Below, one piece after another: positions 8,520-17,772 of a stretch of 64,000 bases of DNA. Source of the stretch: Anaerolineaceae bacterium. GTDB lineage: Bacteria; Chloroflexota; Anaerolineae; Aggregatilineales; Phototrophicaceae. The DNA is taken from contig JACKCG010000007.1 in the NCBI GenBank assembly GCA_020634135.1, positions 186,001 through 250,000 on the forward strand, written 5' to 3'. Each line of letters opens with the position of its first letter. The first letter of the stretch is position 1. A program made the translations under genes and the position numbers. A model generated the notes under the pieces. That model did no database searches and was not told the DNA's origin. It worked only from the letters and a program-made list of their open reading frames with translations.

Positions 8520-10447
8520 TAAATCTCGTAGTCTTCCCAGTCTTCACGACGACGGCTGCCTTTCCGGCGCCGTTTGGCAACGATCTCACCAACCTCCTCA
8601 TCAAACACCAACTGACGACGCTGCTGACGTTCCTTGCGGCTCTTACGGTCTTTCTTCTTACTGCCGGTACCCGATGTGAGCAAAGCATCCAGGTCTTCGT
8701 CCGCTTCGTCCGCTTCATCATCATCAGCCACAGCCGGAGCGGTGGCCGCTACCCGCGCTGGTTTAGGCCGGGCAGTGGCGGGCTTAGGTTCAACGATGTC
8801 TTCGTCACCAAAGACCGACAAAATCACAGCCTCATCATCCACATCGGCAGGCACTTCACTGGACGTGGCCGCCATTGCTGGTGACTCAGCAGCCTGAACC
8901 ACCTCGGATTCTGGTTCGACCTCCGGTTCAGCAGCCATATCCGGCAGTTCGTCGGGGATAACGATCTTATCCAATGCATCCTGTACACGCGGCAAGGGAT
9001 CCCCACTGACGTTTGACAACAGGCGCTTGAGGCGTCCCTCATCAATCAGGAAGCGCAACATGATCTCACCCACATTGCCCAGGGGTTCCAACGCTTCAAT
9101 GATGTCATCGGGCAAGTCAAGCAGGCCAACCGGCAGCGCAAAGGCGTTTTCGGGCAGGGTTGATTTAACGGCATTGATTTCTTGCAGACGCGCCTGGCGT
9201 GCGGCTTCACGCTCAGATTGCCAGGCTTTTTCAACCTTAGCCGCAAATTTATTGAGCACCTGGTATTCTTCGGGCATAATCGCTTTATTGAGAAGTTTCT
9301 TCTCAATGATACGCTGCACTTCGGCCAGCATATCCGATACTTGTGCCGCCAAAGCTGCCAGCGGCGGCTGCTCGATTTTATCCAGGGCATTCTGCACAGC
9401 TTCGGAAACGCTCTTAATATCAATACGCCAGCCCGTGAGTTTTGCCGCCAGGCGCGCATTCTGACCTTCGCGCCCAATCGCCAGGGAAAGCTGGTCATCC
9501 GGCACCAACACCACCGCTGTACGCCCGGCATCCGGATCATCGTCCAGGTATACACCGCTGACGCGGGCAGGACTGAGCGCTTTGGCAATAAAGACCTCAT
9601 GATCGGAATTCCACTCGATCACATCAATCTTCTCGTCGTGGAGTTCCTTGACAATATTCTGGATACGAATACCGCGCATCCCAACGCACGCCCCTACCGG
9701 GTCAATCCCTTCCTGGAGAGCGGTGACAGCAACTTTTGAACGCTGGCCGGGTTCGCGGGCGATATTCTTGATTTCGACCTGCCCGTTAAAGATTTCCGGC
9801 ACTTCGTATTCCAGCAGGCGGCGCAGCATATTACGGTGGCTGCGGCTAATCACAATCTGTGGGCCGCGATTGCTTTTCTTCACTTCAAGGACATATGCCC
9901 GAAGTTTATCATGCGGCTTGTAGCGTTCACCCGGAATCTGCTGGTTGCGCGGCATCATGGCCTCGGTGCGGCCCAGGCTCACGGTAATCATGGCAGCATT
10001 TACGTTTTGTACCGTCGCGGTGATTAAATCGCCTTCGCGGTCAGCATATTCCTCAAAAAGGGCGTTTCGCTCCGCTTCCCGGATTTTCTGCAAAATGACC
10101 TGCTTGGCAGTCTGCGCCGCAATACGGCCAAACTTCTTGGTCGTACCCTCCACCTGTACCATGACCATATCGCCCAAATCGGCCTCTGGATCGAAGTAAC
10201 GCGCTTTTTCCAGGTCAACTTCGGTGTTGTGACTCTGCACGTCTTCCACGACTTCTTTTTCAACATAAATACGCACCCGGCCCGTATTCGGGTCAACATT
10301 GACTTCAACGGCCTGGGCGGCACTGGCACCGACGTCACGACGATAGGCCGAAACGAGGGCGCTTTCCAACGCCTCAAGAACTACATCACGGCTAAGTGAC
10401 CGAAGTTCAGAGATTTCGTTAAAAGCAATTTCGACTTCACTTCTCAT
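8519..10447 (-). CDS. nusA: Transcription termination/antitermination factor NusA with long charged tail
   Basis: 642 residues, about 200-300 more than a standard short NusA. The N-terminal RNA-polymerase-binding domain (~1-130) is followed by S1 (~135-200), KH1 and KH2 (~230-345; VGACVGMRGIRIQNI and LAIGREGQNARLAAKL). The remaining ~300 residues are family-atypical: a helical part, an Ala/Glu/Pro-rich acidic segment (residues ~490-590), then a Lys/Arg-rich stretch and an acidic end (DWEDYEI). NusA controls pausing, termination and rRNA antitermination. It is the first gene of the operon; the usual upstream partner rimP is not present here. Confidence 0.95.
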   Translation of the reverse strand: MRSEVEIAFNEISELRSLSRDVVLEALESALVSAYRRDVGASAAQAVEVNVDPNTGRVRIYVEKEVVEDVQSHNTEVDLEKARYFDPEADLGDMVMVQVEGTTKKFGRIAAQTAKQVILQKIREAERNALFEEYADREGDLITATVQNVNAAMITVSLGRTEAMMPRNQQIPGERYKPHDKLRAYVLEVKKSNRGPQIVISRSHRNMLRRLLEYEVPEIFNGQVEIKNIAREPGQRSKVAVTALQEGIDPVGACVGMRGIRIQNIVKELHDEKIDVIEWNSDHEVFIAKALSPARVSGVYLDDDPDAGRTAVVLVPDDQLSLAIGREGQNARLAAKLTGWRIDIKSVSEAVQNALDKIEQPPLAALAAQVSDMLAEVQRIIEKKLLNKAIMPEEYQVLNKFAAKVEKAWQSEREAARQARLQEINAVKSTLPENAFALPVGLLDLPDDIIEALEPLGNVGEIMLRFLIDEGRLKRLLSNVSGDPLPRVQDALDKIVIPDELPDMAAEPEVEPESEVVQAAESPAMAATSSEVPADVDDEAVILSVFGDEDIVEPKPATARPKPARVAATAPAVADDDEADEADEDLDALLTSGTGSKKKDRKSRKERQQRRQLVFDEEVGEIVAKRRRKGSRRREDWEDYEI

Positions 10448-10497
10448 GCTGCTGCTTCAACTCCCGCTGTACTCTGGGGAAATTCATCTATTCTTAG

Positions 10498-10506
10498 TAT
10501 ATAGCA
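10498..10506 (-). promoter_or_regulatory. Possible extended -10 promoter of the nusA operon
   Basis: On the minus strand TGCTATATA lies about 50 bases upstream of the nusA ATG, fitting an extended -10 (TGN plus TATATA). No good -35 is seen at 16-18 bases. A short inverted repeat GCTCAA/TTGAGC (10511-10536) lies just upstream. Confidence 0.35.
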
Positions 10507-10565
10507 AAACGCTCAAACCAGGATGGGCGCTTGAGCATCAAAGACGGAAATAACCCTTTAAGTGC

Positions 10566-10589
10566 AAAAAGTGGGGGTTGCCCACTTTT
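10566..10589 (-). terminator. Rho-independent terminator ending the large membrane-protein block
   Basis: A 9-bp perfect stem AAAAGTGGG / CCCACTTTT with a 5-base loop. On the minus strand it is followed by a T run, 55-78 bases after the stop of the Agl23-NHL gene and before nusA, so it separates the two minus-strand transcription units. Confidence 0.8.
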
Positions 10590-10643
10590 CACCTTCCAAC
10601 GGAGACTATTGTAACATATCAGATATTCGCTGACAAGAGAGAA

Positions 10644-13600
10644 TCAGCCCGGAGCATCCACCTCATCTGTGGATTCGGCAACCGGCGGTAAGTCTTCGGT
10701 CACTTCCGGCGGCACAATGAGTTCAGATGTCGCTTCCGGGCCATCGCCCTCAATAACCAGCGGTTGGACGCCCTCAGGAACTATGGACTCAATGCGTTCG
10801 TAAGGCGGGAACCGCAGCACACGTCCGCCGCCCGAATCCGTCACATAAAGATTACCGGCAGCATCCAGACTTAAACCACCCACCGTAACAAACTGGGTGG
10901 CGTCCAGACTTTCGGCACTGCCCAACTGCCCAAACGAACCAAGACAGTTGCCAGCCCTGTCGTACACCAGGACGCGCCCGGCATCGGGATCACCAACATA
11001 GACGATATCACGCACGCTATCCACTGCAAGGTAGGGGCGGTTACCCAGATCGTCACGCCATCCCCGCACCTTGAAACTGTTGGTCGACTCGCCAGTCGCG
11101 GTCATATACTGGTACACGGGAGCGCCTTCCAACGTAAAGACGGAAATACGCTGATTCCACGTATCGGCCACATACAGCAGACCATCATCGCTGATTGACA
11201 GGCCACTGGGTTCATCTAACTGACCGGTGCCGCTGCCGCCTGAGCCGATGTCATACAGGAACTGTCCATCGCTGGTATAAACGCGCACGCGCTTGTTTCC
11301 GGTATCGGCCACGTAGACCCGTTCCTGGTTATCCACCGCAACAGCACGCGGCCCCCAGAAGGCATCAAACGGCTCGGTGCGGGCTTCCCAACCATATTCA
11401 CCGCGCTGACCCCAACTGCGGATATAATCCCCATCGGGGGACAGCACGATGATACGGAAATTCCAGGTGTCGGCCACGTACAGGTTACCACTTGGCCCCA
11501 CCGCGATACTGTTCGGTCGTTCGAATGTCACCAACTGCGGTTGGGGTGCGCCCTCCTGACCTATGGTGTTCAGGAAATTGCCACTCTGATCAAATACGGC
11601 GATGCGGTGGTTGTATTCCTCCGGCACATAAATACGGCCATCCAGCCCAATCGCCATATCCAGCGGGTGATTGAGGAAACCCACTGCCGCCCCCTGGCTG
11701 CCCAGCACGATTTCCGCCAAACGTGGCTCCCAATTTGCGGAGCAAGCGTTCACCGTCACAGCATCCAGAGGATTCATGACCGTTCCATCACCGGTACCCA
11801 GATTCCATACCTGAGCAGCCACGTCCTTACGGACATAAAAGTACATGCGCTCAGAGACCGGCCAGTTGGTAATCGAGAAATCCTTATTCACTGCTGCGCC
11901 GTAAGCGGTGTAGTCACGCCACCACCAGATATTGAAGATACCCTGGCGAATCTGCGCTGCCTGAACATTTTCCGATGAGAAGTCCAGCAAATTGACGATA
12001 CGTTCCGGTGTGAGGCCAAAGTAATCCTGCATCGGCCACCACAAACGCATAAAACCCTCTTCATCCATAAGGTAGTAGCGGTCTTCAAGGGCGGCTTCCA
12101 CGGCGGCACGGTTAGCCCCACCCACAATCACCGCCACAGCGTCTTCCATCAGACGCGGGCTGGGATTCGCCCCGGCAAAAACACTGTTGGGGAACTCACG
12201 GAAGTACCAACTGCCCGGCCAGGACATGCGATCATCATAGACAAAGCGAATATTCATGCCGTCCGTTGTCAGGCGGCTGATTTCTTCCAGCCACTTCACC
12301 ACAACCGTTTTATTGGCGGGGGCGGCATGGGCATACACCAGGTATTCCGTTGCGAGGTCATAGTTCACGAAGGACGCCATCCACGCCGAACGGAAGGTGA
12401 TAAAGGCCAGCACCGCAAAAAAGGCAACCGCAAACATCTGCCGCAGATTCTGCCAGCCAGTCTGTGAAACCAGGCGAAACAACACAAATAACACGACTGC
12501 CGCCAGCAGCACCCCGGCATACCAGCGATACGCACTTGCCAAATCCTGTTGAGTCAGGCCGCCAATACCCTGGCCGACGAGGAATGGCCCAACGATCTGC
12601 ACGAAGGCCACATATAAGACCGGGAGCAGCAGCAGATAAAGCCACCCGCGATTGAAGAATACCCTTCCGTCTACCCGATCCAGGATACGTCCGAAGTACC
12701 ACCCGGTCAGCAGGATCAGCGGCACCGTCATGTGCGTGCCTAACCAGGGCATCTTCTCTCCGGCCAGTGTATAGGCAATCAGATTGAGAACACCCCACCA
12801 GGAGACAAACAGGAGGAATGGCACATGCTTCAGCCATTCGGCAGAACCGCGACGACCTCGAGGAAATTCACGGTCAACTGTACCGGAGTCAAAATCCACC
12901 CTGACGGCTTCCGGCTCTTGGCCCTCGTCCGGCAGTAAATCACCGATACTCCTTTGTTCGCGTTTCGCTTTGGATAGCCAGGTATCCCGCTCTTCCTGCC
13001 GATCCCGCCGGAAGCGCCAGAAAATACCCAGGCCACTGAACATCGCCAACACACTGCCAATGACCGGCAGGAACTCGTAAAACGGCATAATCAGCACAAG
13101 ATAGTAATACTGCGGTTGGCTGCCGCGCCGGACGCCCTGCTGTTCCAGCCAGTAGCCCAGGCTGTTGTACATCCCGGCCAGCCCGCGCATATTGGTGAAC
13201 ATGGTAGTGAAGAAGAACAGATAGATGACGTGGAAGATTGCGGCGGAAATCAACCAGCGTTTCCAGTTCCACACCAGCCCGGCGGTAATGGACACCGCGA
13301 ACATAGGAATGACTGCCAGCAGCGCCAACGCCACCCGCCCATATTCTTCCGGCGTGGTAGCCGGGATGATCTGCTGCAAAAAGACAGGCAGGGATTCACC
13401 GATAGCGATATAATCGCTGGCCTGCGCCCCGGTGAATTTGACGGGGAAAGCGGCTAACCAAGGTAAGATGAGCGTGCCCATCAGCAGCAGAATATCAAAT
13501 TCAGGGAAACGGTGGAGTGTGCGCCACCATCCGGCCCCCGCCGTAAAAATAAACCCGACAATCAGAACTATGGAGGCTATCCACAAAACCGCCAGCGGCA

Positions 13601-14687
13601 GAACACTGAAGCGCGATACCGTCTGTTCGACAATAGTCTCCTGCCCTGGAACTGCGGGGGCTGCGGGCTGAGACGAATCGGAAGCAACGACGTGAGAGCG
13701 TTCCTCAATGATGATTAGGCCAGCCACAACCACGATGACCAGCGCCACCACCAACAGGACATCAAGCCAGGGAACCTGCCCCAAACGCGAGCGAAACACC
13801 CACAAGAGGGTCGCCAAGAGCGTCGCAACGATGAACAGAACGACCAGCAGCGTCCAGTTGGTCAGGGTTACCGCGCCCAGACTGCCGGCCCCGGCTGCCG
13901 ATGCCGCGTCAATAGGCGAAATGGTCAGCACCACATACATCCCCAGAGCTGCGACGCCACCTAATAACCCGGCGATGGACAGAAAGTACAATACAGACTT
14001 TCCGGGAATATTCCAGAAATGCTGTGCCATGCGGACAAGCCAGTATAAGGTCAGGAAGCTGCCAAAAATGGCGATGTAAATAAACGCGACTTCCTTTGAG
14101 CCGAGCATCCCGATCATTCCGAAGGAGAGAATATACAGCCATCGTGCCTTGCGACGGCGATCAGGCGGGCCGTTCAAGTACATGAAGATGGCATAAGCCA
14201 TCAACATGGCAAAGAATATGGTTGGCGAATCATGGCGGATATAACGGCCATAGTAGAGCAGCAATGGCGAGATGAGCAGCATGACTGACACCAGAATCGC
14301 GCCCCACCGTCCCAGCCAGCGACGGAACAAGAGTGGGAACATCACGGTGAGAATGCCCATCACGGTTGGGTAAATACGTGATGTGAAGTCGTTATCGCCA
14401 AACAAAGCATACATGAAGGCCGTCACATGGAAGAGAATTGGCCCGTGCATCAGCGGCGTGTGATTGTAGATGCCTTGCTGATAGAGATCATACGAGAAGC
14501 GCGTGTGCAGGCTCTCATCGTGGCTCATCACCCGGTCACCAAGCAGGTAGAAGCGGGTGAAAATCGCCAGCAGGAAAATCGTAATATAAACCAGGGTTTC
14601 CCAATTCAGTGTTACTCCCCAGCCGAGCATACGGTTAAAGGGGTGACCAGGATTTTCCGGGCGAGAAGGTGCGTGTAGTGTCGTCAT
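10644..14687 (-). CDS. Agl23-like GT-C membrane protein (TIGR03663) fused to an NHL beta-propeller
   Basis: 1347 residues. The N-terminal ~900 residues are a multi-pass GT-C-type membrane region: the acidic loop after TM1 reads MSHDES (H56, D57, E58), followed by HTPLMHGPILFH and a YGRYIRHDS segment, hallmarks of TIGR03663 (named after the archaeal flippase-associated Agl23). The C-terminal part, residues ~1000-1280, holds five or six NHL repeats (LYVADTWNFRI, VYVADTGNKRV, LYVADTWNQRI, YVGDPDAGRV, LYVTDSGGGRV), predicting an extracytoplasmic propeller. The family occurs with DUF2298 proteins, as here. Substrate unknown; lipid-linked sugar handling or protein glycosylation is inference. It follows the anti-sigma gene by 8 bases and is the last gene of the block. 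Confidence 0.85.
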   Translation of the reverse strand: MTTLHAPSRPENPGHPFNRMLGWGVTLNWETLVYITIFLLAIFTRFYLLGDRVMSHDESLHTRFSYDLYQQGIYNHTPLMHGPILFHVTAFMYALFGDNDFTSRIYPTVMGILTVMFPLLFRRWLGRWGAILVSVMLLISPLLLYYGRYIRHDSPTIFFAMLMAYAIFMYLNGPPDRRRKARWLYILSFGMIGMLGSKEVAFIYIAIFGSFLTLYWLVRMAQHFWNIPGKSVLYFLSIAGLLGGVAALGMYVVLTISPIDAASAAGAGSLGAVTLTNWTLLVVLFIVATLLATLLWVFRSRLGQVPWLDVLLVVALVIVVVAGLIIIEERSHVVASDSSQPAAPAVPGQETIVEQTVSRFSVLPLAVLWIASIVLIVGFIFTAGAGWWRTLHRFPEFDILLLMGTLILPWLAAFPVKFTGAQASDYIAIGESLPVFLQQIIPATTPEEYGRVALALLAVIPMFAVSITAGLVWNWKRWLISAAIFHVIYLFFFTTMFTNMRGLAGMYNSLGYWLEQQGVRRGSQPQYYYLVLIMPFYEFLPVIGSVLAMFSGLGIFWRFRRDRQEERDTWLSKAKREQRSIGDLLPDEGQEPEAVRVDFDSGTVDREFPRGRRGSAEWLKHVPFLLFVSWWGVLNLIAYTLAGEKMPWLGTHMTVPLILLTGWYFGRILDRVDGRVFFNRGWLYLLLLPVLYVAFVQIVGPFLVGQGIGGLTQQDLASAYRWYAGVLLAAVVLFVLFRLVSQTGWQNLRQMFAVAFFAVLAFITFRSAWMASFVNYDLATEYLVYAHAAPANKTVVVKWLEEISRLTTDGMNIRFVYDDRMSWPGSWYFREFPNSVFAGANPSPRLMEDAVAVIVGGANRAAVEAALEDRYYLMDEEGFMRLWWPMQDYFGLTPERIVNLLDFSSENVQAAQIRQGIFNIWWWRDYTAYGAAVNKDFSITNWPVSERMYFYVRKDVAAQVWNLGTGDGTVMNPLDAVTVNACSANWEPRLAEIVLGSQGAAVGFLNHPLDMAIGLDGRIYVPEEYNHRIAVFDQSGNFLNTIGQEGAPQPQLVTFERPNSIAVGPSGNLYVADTWNFRIIVLSPDGDYIRSWGQRGEYGWEARTEPFDAFWGPRAVAVDNQERVYVADTGNKRVRVYTSDGQFLYDIGSGGSGTGQLDEPSGLSISDDGLLYVADTWNQRISVFTLEGAPVYQYMTATGESTNSFKVRGWRDDLGNRPYLAVDSVRDIVYVGDPDAGRVLVYDRAGNCLGSFGQLGSAESLDATQFVTVGGLSLDAAGNLYVTDSGGGRVLRFPPYERIESIVPEGVQPLVIEGDGPEATSELIVPPEVTEDLPPVAESTDEVDAPG

Positions 14688-14695
14688 GCAAGCCT

Positions 14696-15208
14696 CTACT
14701 TGTAGGGAACCGCGGTTGTGTCGGGTTCAGGTCGAACATCTGGGATGACATGGCCTTCAGTAGCCGTATAATAGGCCACCGCCGTCCCCACCGCCGCTGG
14801 ATGAGTGGGCGTCTGGTTCATAGTAACGGTCTGTGGTGCGGGCTGCGTTGGCGGCGCCGCCCATGTTACCCCACCATTACCCATCGTCAAGGGAACAATC
14901 AGCAGCAGCGTGAAGAGCAGCACAGCGAGTCCGTACCGCGCCTGGAAGCGATCAAATCGCTGGCGGGGTGTTGGCTGTGCCAACTCCGTCTCCACCACAC
15001 TCCACACACGTTTGAGCGGGGGCGGCGGGACCGTACCAATTAAAGGTATCGTCTCCGTTAAGTGCCGCACCAGGTCGAGTTCCTTCCGGTACAGCACGTA
15101 GCAAGTCTCGCAGGTATTCAAGTGCCCCATAACCCGCTGCCGGATCATGGGCGGCAATTCATCCTGAATATATGCATTTATCAGTTGCGAGTAGTGTTCA
15201 CAGGTCAT
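14696..15208 (-). CDS. Zinc-finger anti-sigma factor, single-pass membrane protein
   Basis: 170 residues from ATG 15208, two bases after the sigma-factor stop; a GTG six codons upstream is an alternative that would overlap. The N-terminus holds a ZAS motif H29-x3-C33-x2-C36 (HLNTCETC), then a helical linker, one TM helix (~86-104, LAVLLFTLLLIVPLTM) and an extracytoplasmic Pro/Thr-rich tail of ~65 residues. Such proteins hold the ECF sigma factor at the membrane until a signal releases it. Direct adjacency to the sigma gene upstream and the Agl23-NHL gene downstream makes control of the surrounding membrane genes plausible. Confidence 0.85.
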   Translation of the reverse strand: MTCEHYSQLINAYIQDELPPMIRQRVMGHLNTCETCYVLYRKELDLVRHLTETIPLIGTVPPPPLKRVWSVVETELAQPTPRQRFDRFQARYGLAVLLFTLLLIVPLTMGNGGVTWAAPPTQPAPQTVTMNQTPTHPAAVGTAVAYYTATEGHVIPDVRPEPDTTAVPYK

Positions 15209-15210
15209 CG

Positions 15211-15801
15211 TCAAATACCCACCCACTCATCCAATAAGCCAGGCACTGAGGGCTGTAATAAGCCGCGCAAACGTTCATGTGCCAACCGGACGCGACTTTC
15301 TGCCGTCTTTTGCGGGCAGTCCATCACGTCGGCAATCTCGCGGTATGTCAGGCCGTGACCGTAACGCAAAATGACCGCTTCGCGCAGGTGGGGCGAGAGT
15401 GACAGTACGGCTTTTTCCACTGCCTCGCGCAGACCCTGCTCAACAAGAGCGGCTTCGGGCGTCTCAGTGTTCGGAGCAGCAAGATTCAAAATAAACATCT
15501 GCCCCAGGTCTACCAACGGGAAGCGCTTCCGCCGGTACATATTCCGGCAGCGGCTGAGCGTAATCGTGTACAGCCAGGTCTTAAAAGACGCCCGGTTGGA
15601 GTCAAAGCGGCTGATATTCTTGAACGCATATACAAATGATTCCTGCACGACATCTTCAGCGTCCTGCTGGTTGCCAAGCAGACTGTAACACAGGCGATAG
15701 ATCATTGGCGCAAAATAATCATACAGTGCCGCAAAGCCAGCCTGGTCGCCCTGCAAACAACGTGTAATGAGTGCGGCAATCGTTTCCGGCTCAAGAGTCA
15801 T
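15211..15801 (-). CDS. ECF-type RNA polymerase sigma factor
   Basis: 196 residues with the two-domain ECF layout. Region 2 (~24-92) contains DYFAPMIYRLCYSLLGNQQ, DAEDVVQESFVYAF and the -10-recognition helix FKTWLYTITLSRCRN. Region 4 (~130-183) contains REAVILRYGHGLTYREIAD and the recognition helix around KTAESRVRLAHERLR. It directs RNA polymerase to a dedicated set of promoters. It precedes its probable anti-sigma factor with 2 bases between stop and start. It lies inside a run of large membrane glycosyltransferase-like genes, which are its obvious candidate regulon. Confidence 0.93.
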   Translation of the reverse strand: MTLEPETIAALITRCLQGDQAGFAALYDYFAPMIYRLCYSLLGNQQDAEDVVQESFVYAFKNISRFDSNRASFKTWLYTITLSRCRNMYRRKRFPLVDLGQMFILNLAAPNTETPEAALVEQGLREAVEKAVLSLSPHLREAVILRYGHGLTYREIADVMDCPQKTAESRVRLAHERLRGLLQPSVPGLLDEWVGI

Positions 15802-15860
15802 GCTTCAGTCCCACGTATTGTTTTTGCCCACAAGATATACACAGGCATCCTGGTTATTCC

Positions 15861-17744
15861 TTACCTGCCCTCAAAATCAAATGGCACACCGTTGTAAACA
15901 TCCTGTCGCAGCCACAGCACAACACGCTCAAGCGCAACCGGTTCGAGACCTGTGCGCACGCGCCGCTGGAACCACCAGGCTGGCAAATCCAACAGGGCAA
16001 CCGACGCTCCACGCCATTCCGAGCGAATGGTATAGGCATCACCAACATAATCACCACCGAGATCAGGAGAAACGGTCAATTCTGGCAGCAATACAATCCC
16101 AGCGCCCTGTGCCTCGGCGATATCGGTAATGAACTGCGTCTGATTAAAGTCACGCAATGCCCAGGCAACAGCCCCATCCTGCGGAGCAAGTGCCGTAACC
16201 ACGAGTTCCTGGTTGAAACCACCCGCACCCCGTTCGGACAGGTGGAGCAGGGTTTCACGCAGCGCCTGCGTCTGCGGCGTCATCGTCTCCATGTGCCACA
16301 GATCAACGGGGTTAGTCGCATTCGTCACAGCGATGTTCCAGCCACTGCCCATGCCTGTAAAAAGCGCAAAGCTCAACAATCCCAATGCCCCAGCCTGCAA
16401 AGTTGATGTCATCCCCCATATTCCAGCAGAAAGGAAAACGCCAACGATGCCCAGCAGCAAAGCCATCAACACCCAAACGAGGTTGACCGTGCCGACGGTA
16501 TTCAGATCAAAAGTCTCCGGTGGCAGTTTGAGCAGGGAACGTGCCACTGCTTGGCCGTGTACAGTAAAGATAAACAACAGAATTATGGTCATCACCGCCA
16601 GCACCGCTTTGCCCCAGGCGGGAGCATTCCAGAATGTGTGACGCGGTGTCTGTAACAGGTCAAGCAGCAGACCACCTACCAATACGGCGAGCGGGACTTC
16701 CGCCCAGAGCGCGTGCTCTGGCCCGGCCCCGTTGTAGAGCAACCAGCCGATCACAGTAAACGCCAGCCAGCCGACGAGAAAACGATCCGCAACAGCAATC
16801 GTCCCACGCCGTCCGAGCAACCAGATGGTGATGACCGCAAAGAACCACACAACCGGCTCATAGAAAAGGCTGGTGAGCAAGGGATAAAACAGTGGCGCAC
16901 CAGGGCGTGATGTACCCAGGCCGCGCAACCCGGCATTCAGTAACTCACTTATCGCGCTTAACCCGTCCAGGCGGGTGAAAAACTGGGTGCTCACGACAAG
17001 AATGCCCAGGCCTGCGACCAGCAGGCCAATCTGCCAGGGAAAAGCAGCCAACCGCGCCCGGAACTGGGTGAATAACCCGGGCGAGTCGGTCAGGGCATAG
17101 TCAGCCGCAGTCAGCCACAGTGCGAGACCGCCAGCGCCGAACAGGATCAGGACAAAAACCGGCCCGGTTGGGTCGCCCAGGAACAGCGCAGCCCCCAGGA
17201 ATAACAGGACGACCAGGGCAAACCCCTCTCGCTTCGTCTCCCACCAGCGCCAAGCGGCCCATAGCGACAGCACGCCCAATAGAACTGTCCACACAACGGG
17301 ACTATCAAAGCGGGAAGCGGCCAGCAGCGAAGGGGAACACAACAGCACGACACTTGCCAACAGCGAACGCCCTCGTCCCAACAGGTCACGGAAAAGAACG
17401 GGGGACATCACCAGCAGCACACTCGCCAGCACCGTACCCACCCTGGCGGTAAATTCGGACGCGCCCATTGTCGCAAATACAAGACTGTGTAAGGCAAACA
17501 GCAGCGGACTTTCCGGCGTGATGGGCAGACCTGCCGCGCCAGGTGACACGGCACGCCAGGCGGAGAGTGCCTGCCGCACTTCCGGTGTGGTCAACGGCAC
17601 CGTGTCCAGTTCAGCCAGGCGCAATACCAGCGCCAGCACCAGCATAACCGCATATACCATCGTTTCGAGAGTCAGGACAGCCCGCCGGGGCGCGATCTCC
17701 CCAACACTGGCAGACTGCTGTAAAACGTGTGACGTGTTCATCAT
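15861..17744 (-). CDS. Agl23-like GT-C membrane protein paralogue with altered acidic motif
   Basis: 627 residues, about 12-13 predicted TM helices and a soluble ~130-residue C-terminal end. Its first 170 residues align by eye with the TIGR03663 protein encoded at 10644-14687 (shared pattern of a loop after TM1, ESPLLFALHSLVF, ARVGTVLASVLLVMSP, RFDSPVVW). At the position of the conserved HDE it reads TPEV, so the acidic Asp is missing. It may be a non-catalytic partner or have changed chemistry. It sits 28 bases after the DUF2298 gene and 59 bases before the sigma factor gene, all on one strand. Confidence 0.7.
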   Translation of the reverse strand: MMNTSHVLQQSASVGEIAPRRAVLTLETMVYAVMLVLALVLRLAELDTVPLTTPEVRQALSAWRAVSPGAAGLPITPESPLLFALHSLVFATMGASEFTARVGTVLASVLLVMSPVLFRDLLGRGRSLLASVVLLCSPSLLAASRFDSPVVWTVLLGVLSLWAAWRWWETKREGFALVVLLFLGAALFLGDPTGPVFVLILFGAGGLALWLTAADYALTDSPGLFTQFRARLAAFPWQIGLLVAGLGILVVSTQFFTRLDGLSAISELLNAGLRGLGTSRPGAPLFYPLLTSLFYEPVVWFFAVITIWLLGRRGTIAVADRFLVGWLAFTVIGWLLYNGAGPEHALWAEVPLAVLVGGLLLDLLQTPRHTFWNAPAWGKAVLAVMTIILLFIFTVHGQAVARSLLKLPPETFDLNTVGTVNLVWVLMALLLGIVGVFLSAGIWGMTSTLQAGALGLLSFALFTGMGSGWNIAVTNATNPVDLWHMETMTPQTQALRETLLHLSERGAGGFNQELVVTALAPQDGAVAWALRDFNQTQFITDIAEAQGAGIVLLPELTVSPDLGGDYVGDAYTIRSEWRGASVALLDLPAWWFQRRVRTGLEPVALERVVLWLRQDVYNGVPFDFEGR

Positions 17745-17772
17745 TGGCCTTTACGTCCTTTGTCCCGGCGAT

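Noticed and set aside
8680..8740. GTCCGCTTC tandem repeats in the nusA tail suggesting a repeat array
   Set aside because: They encode the acidic low-complexity tail (Asp/Glu/Ala) and are simply codon repetition.
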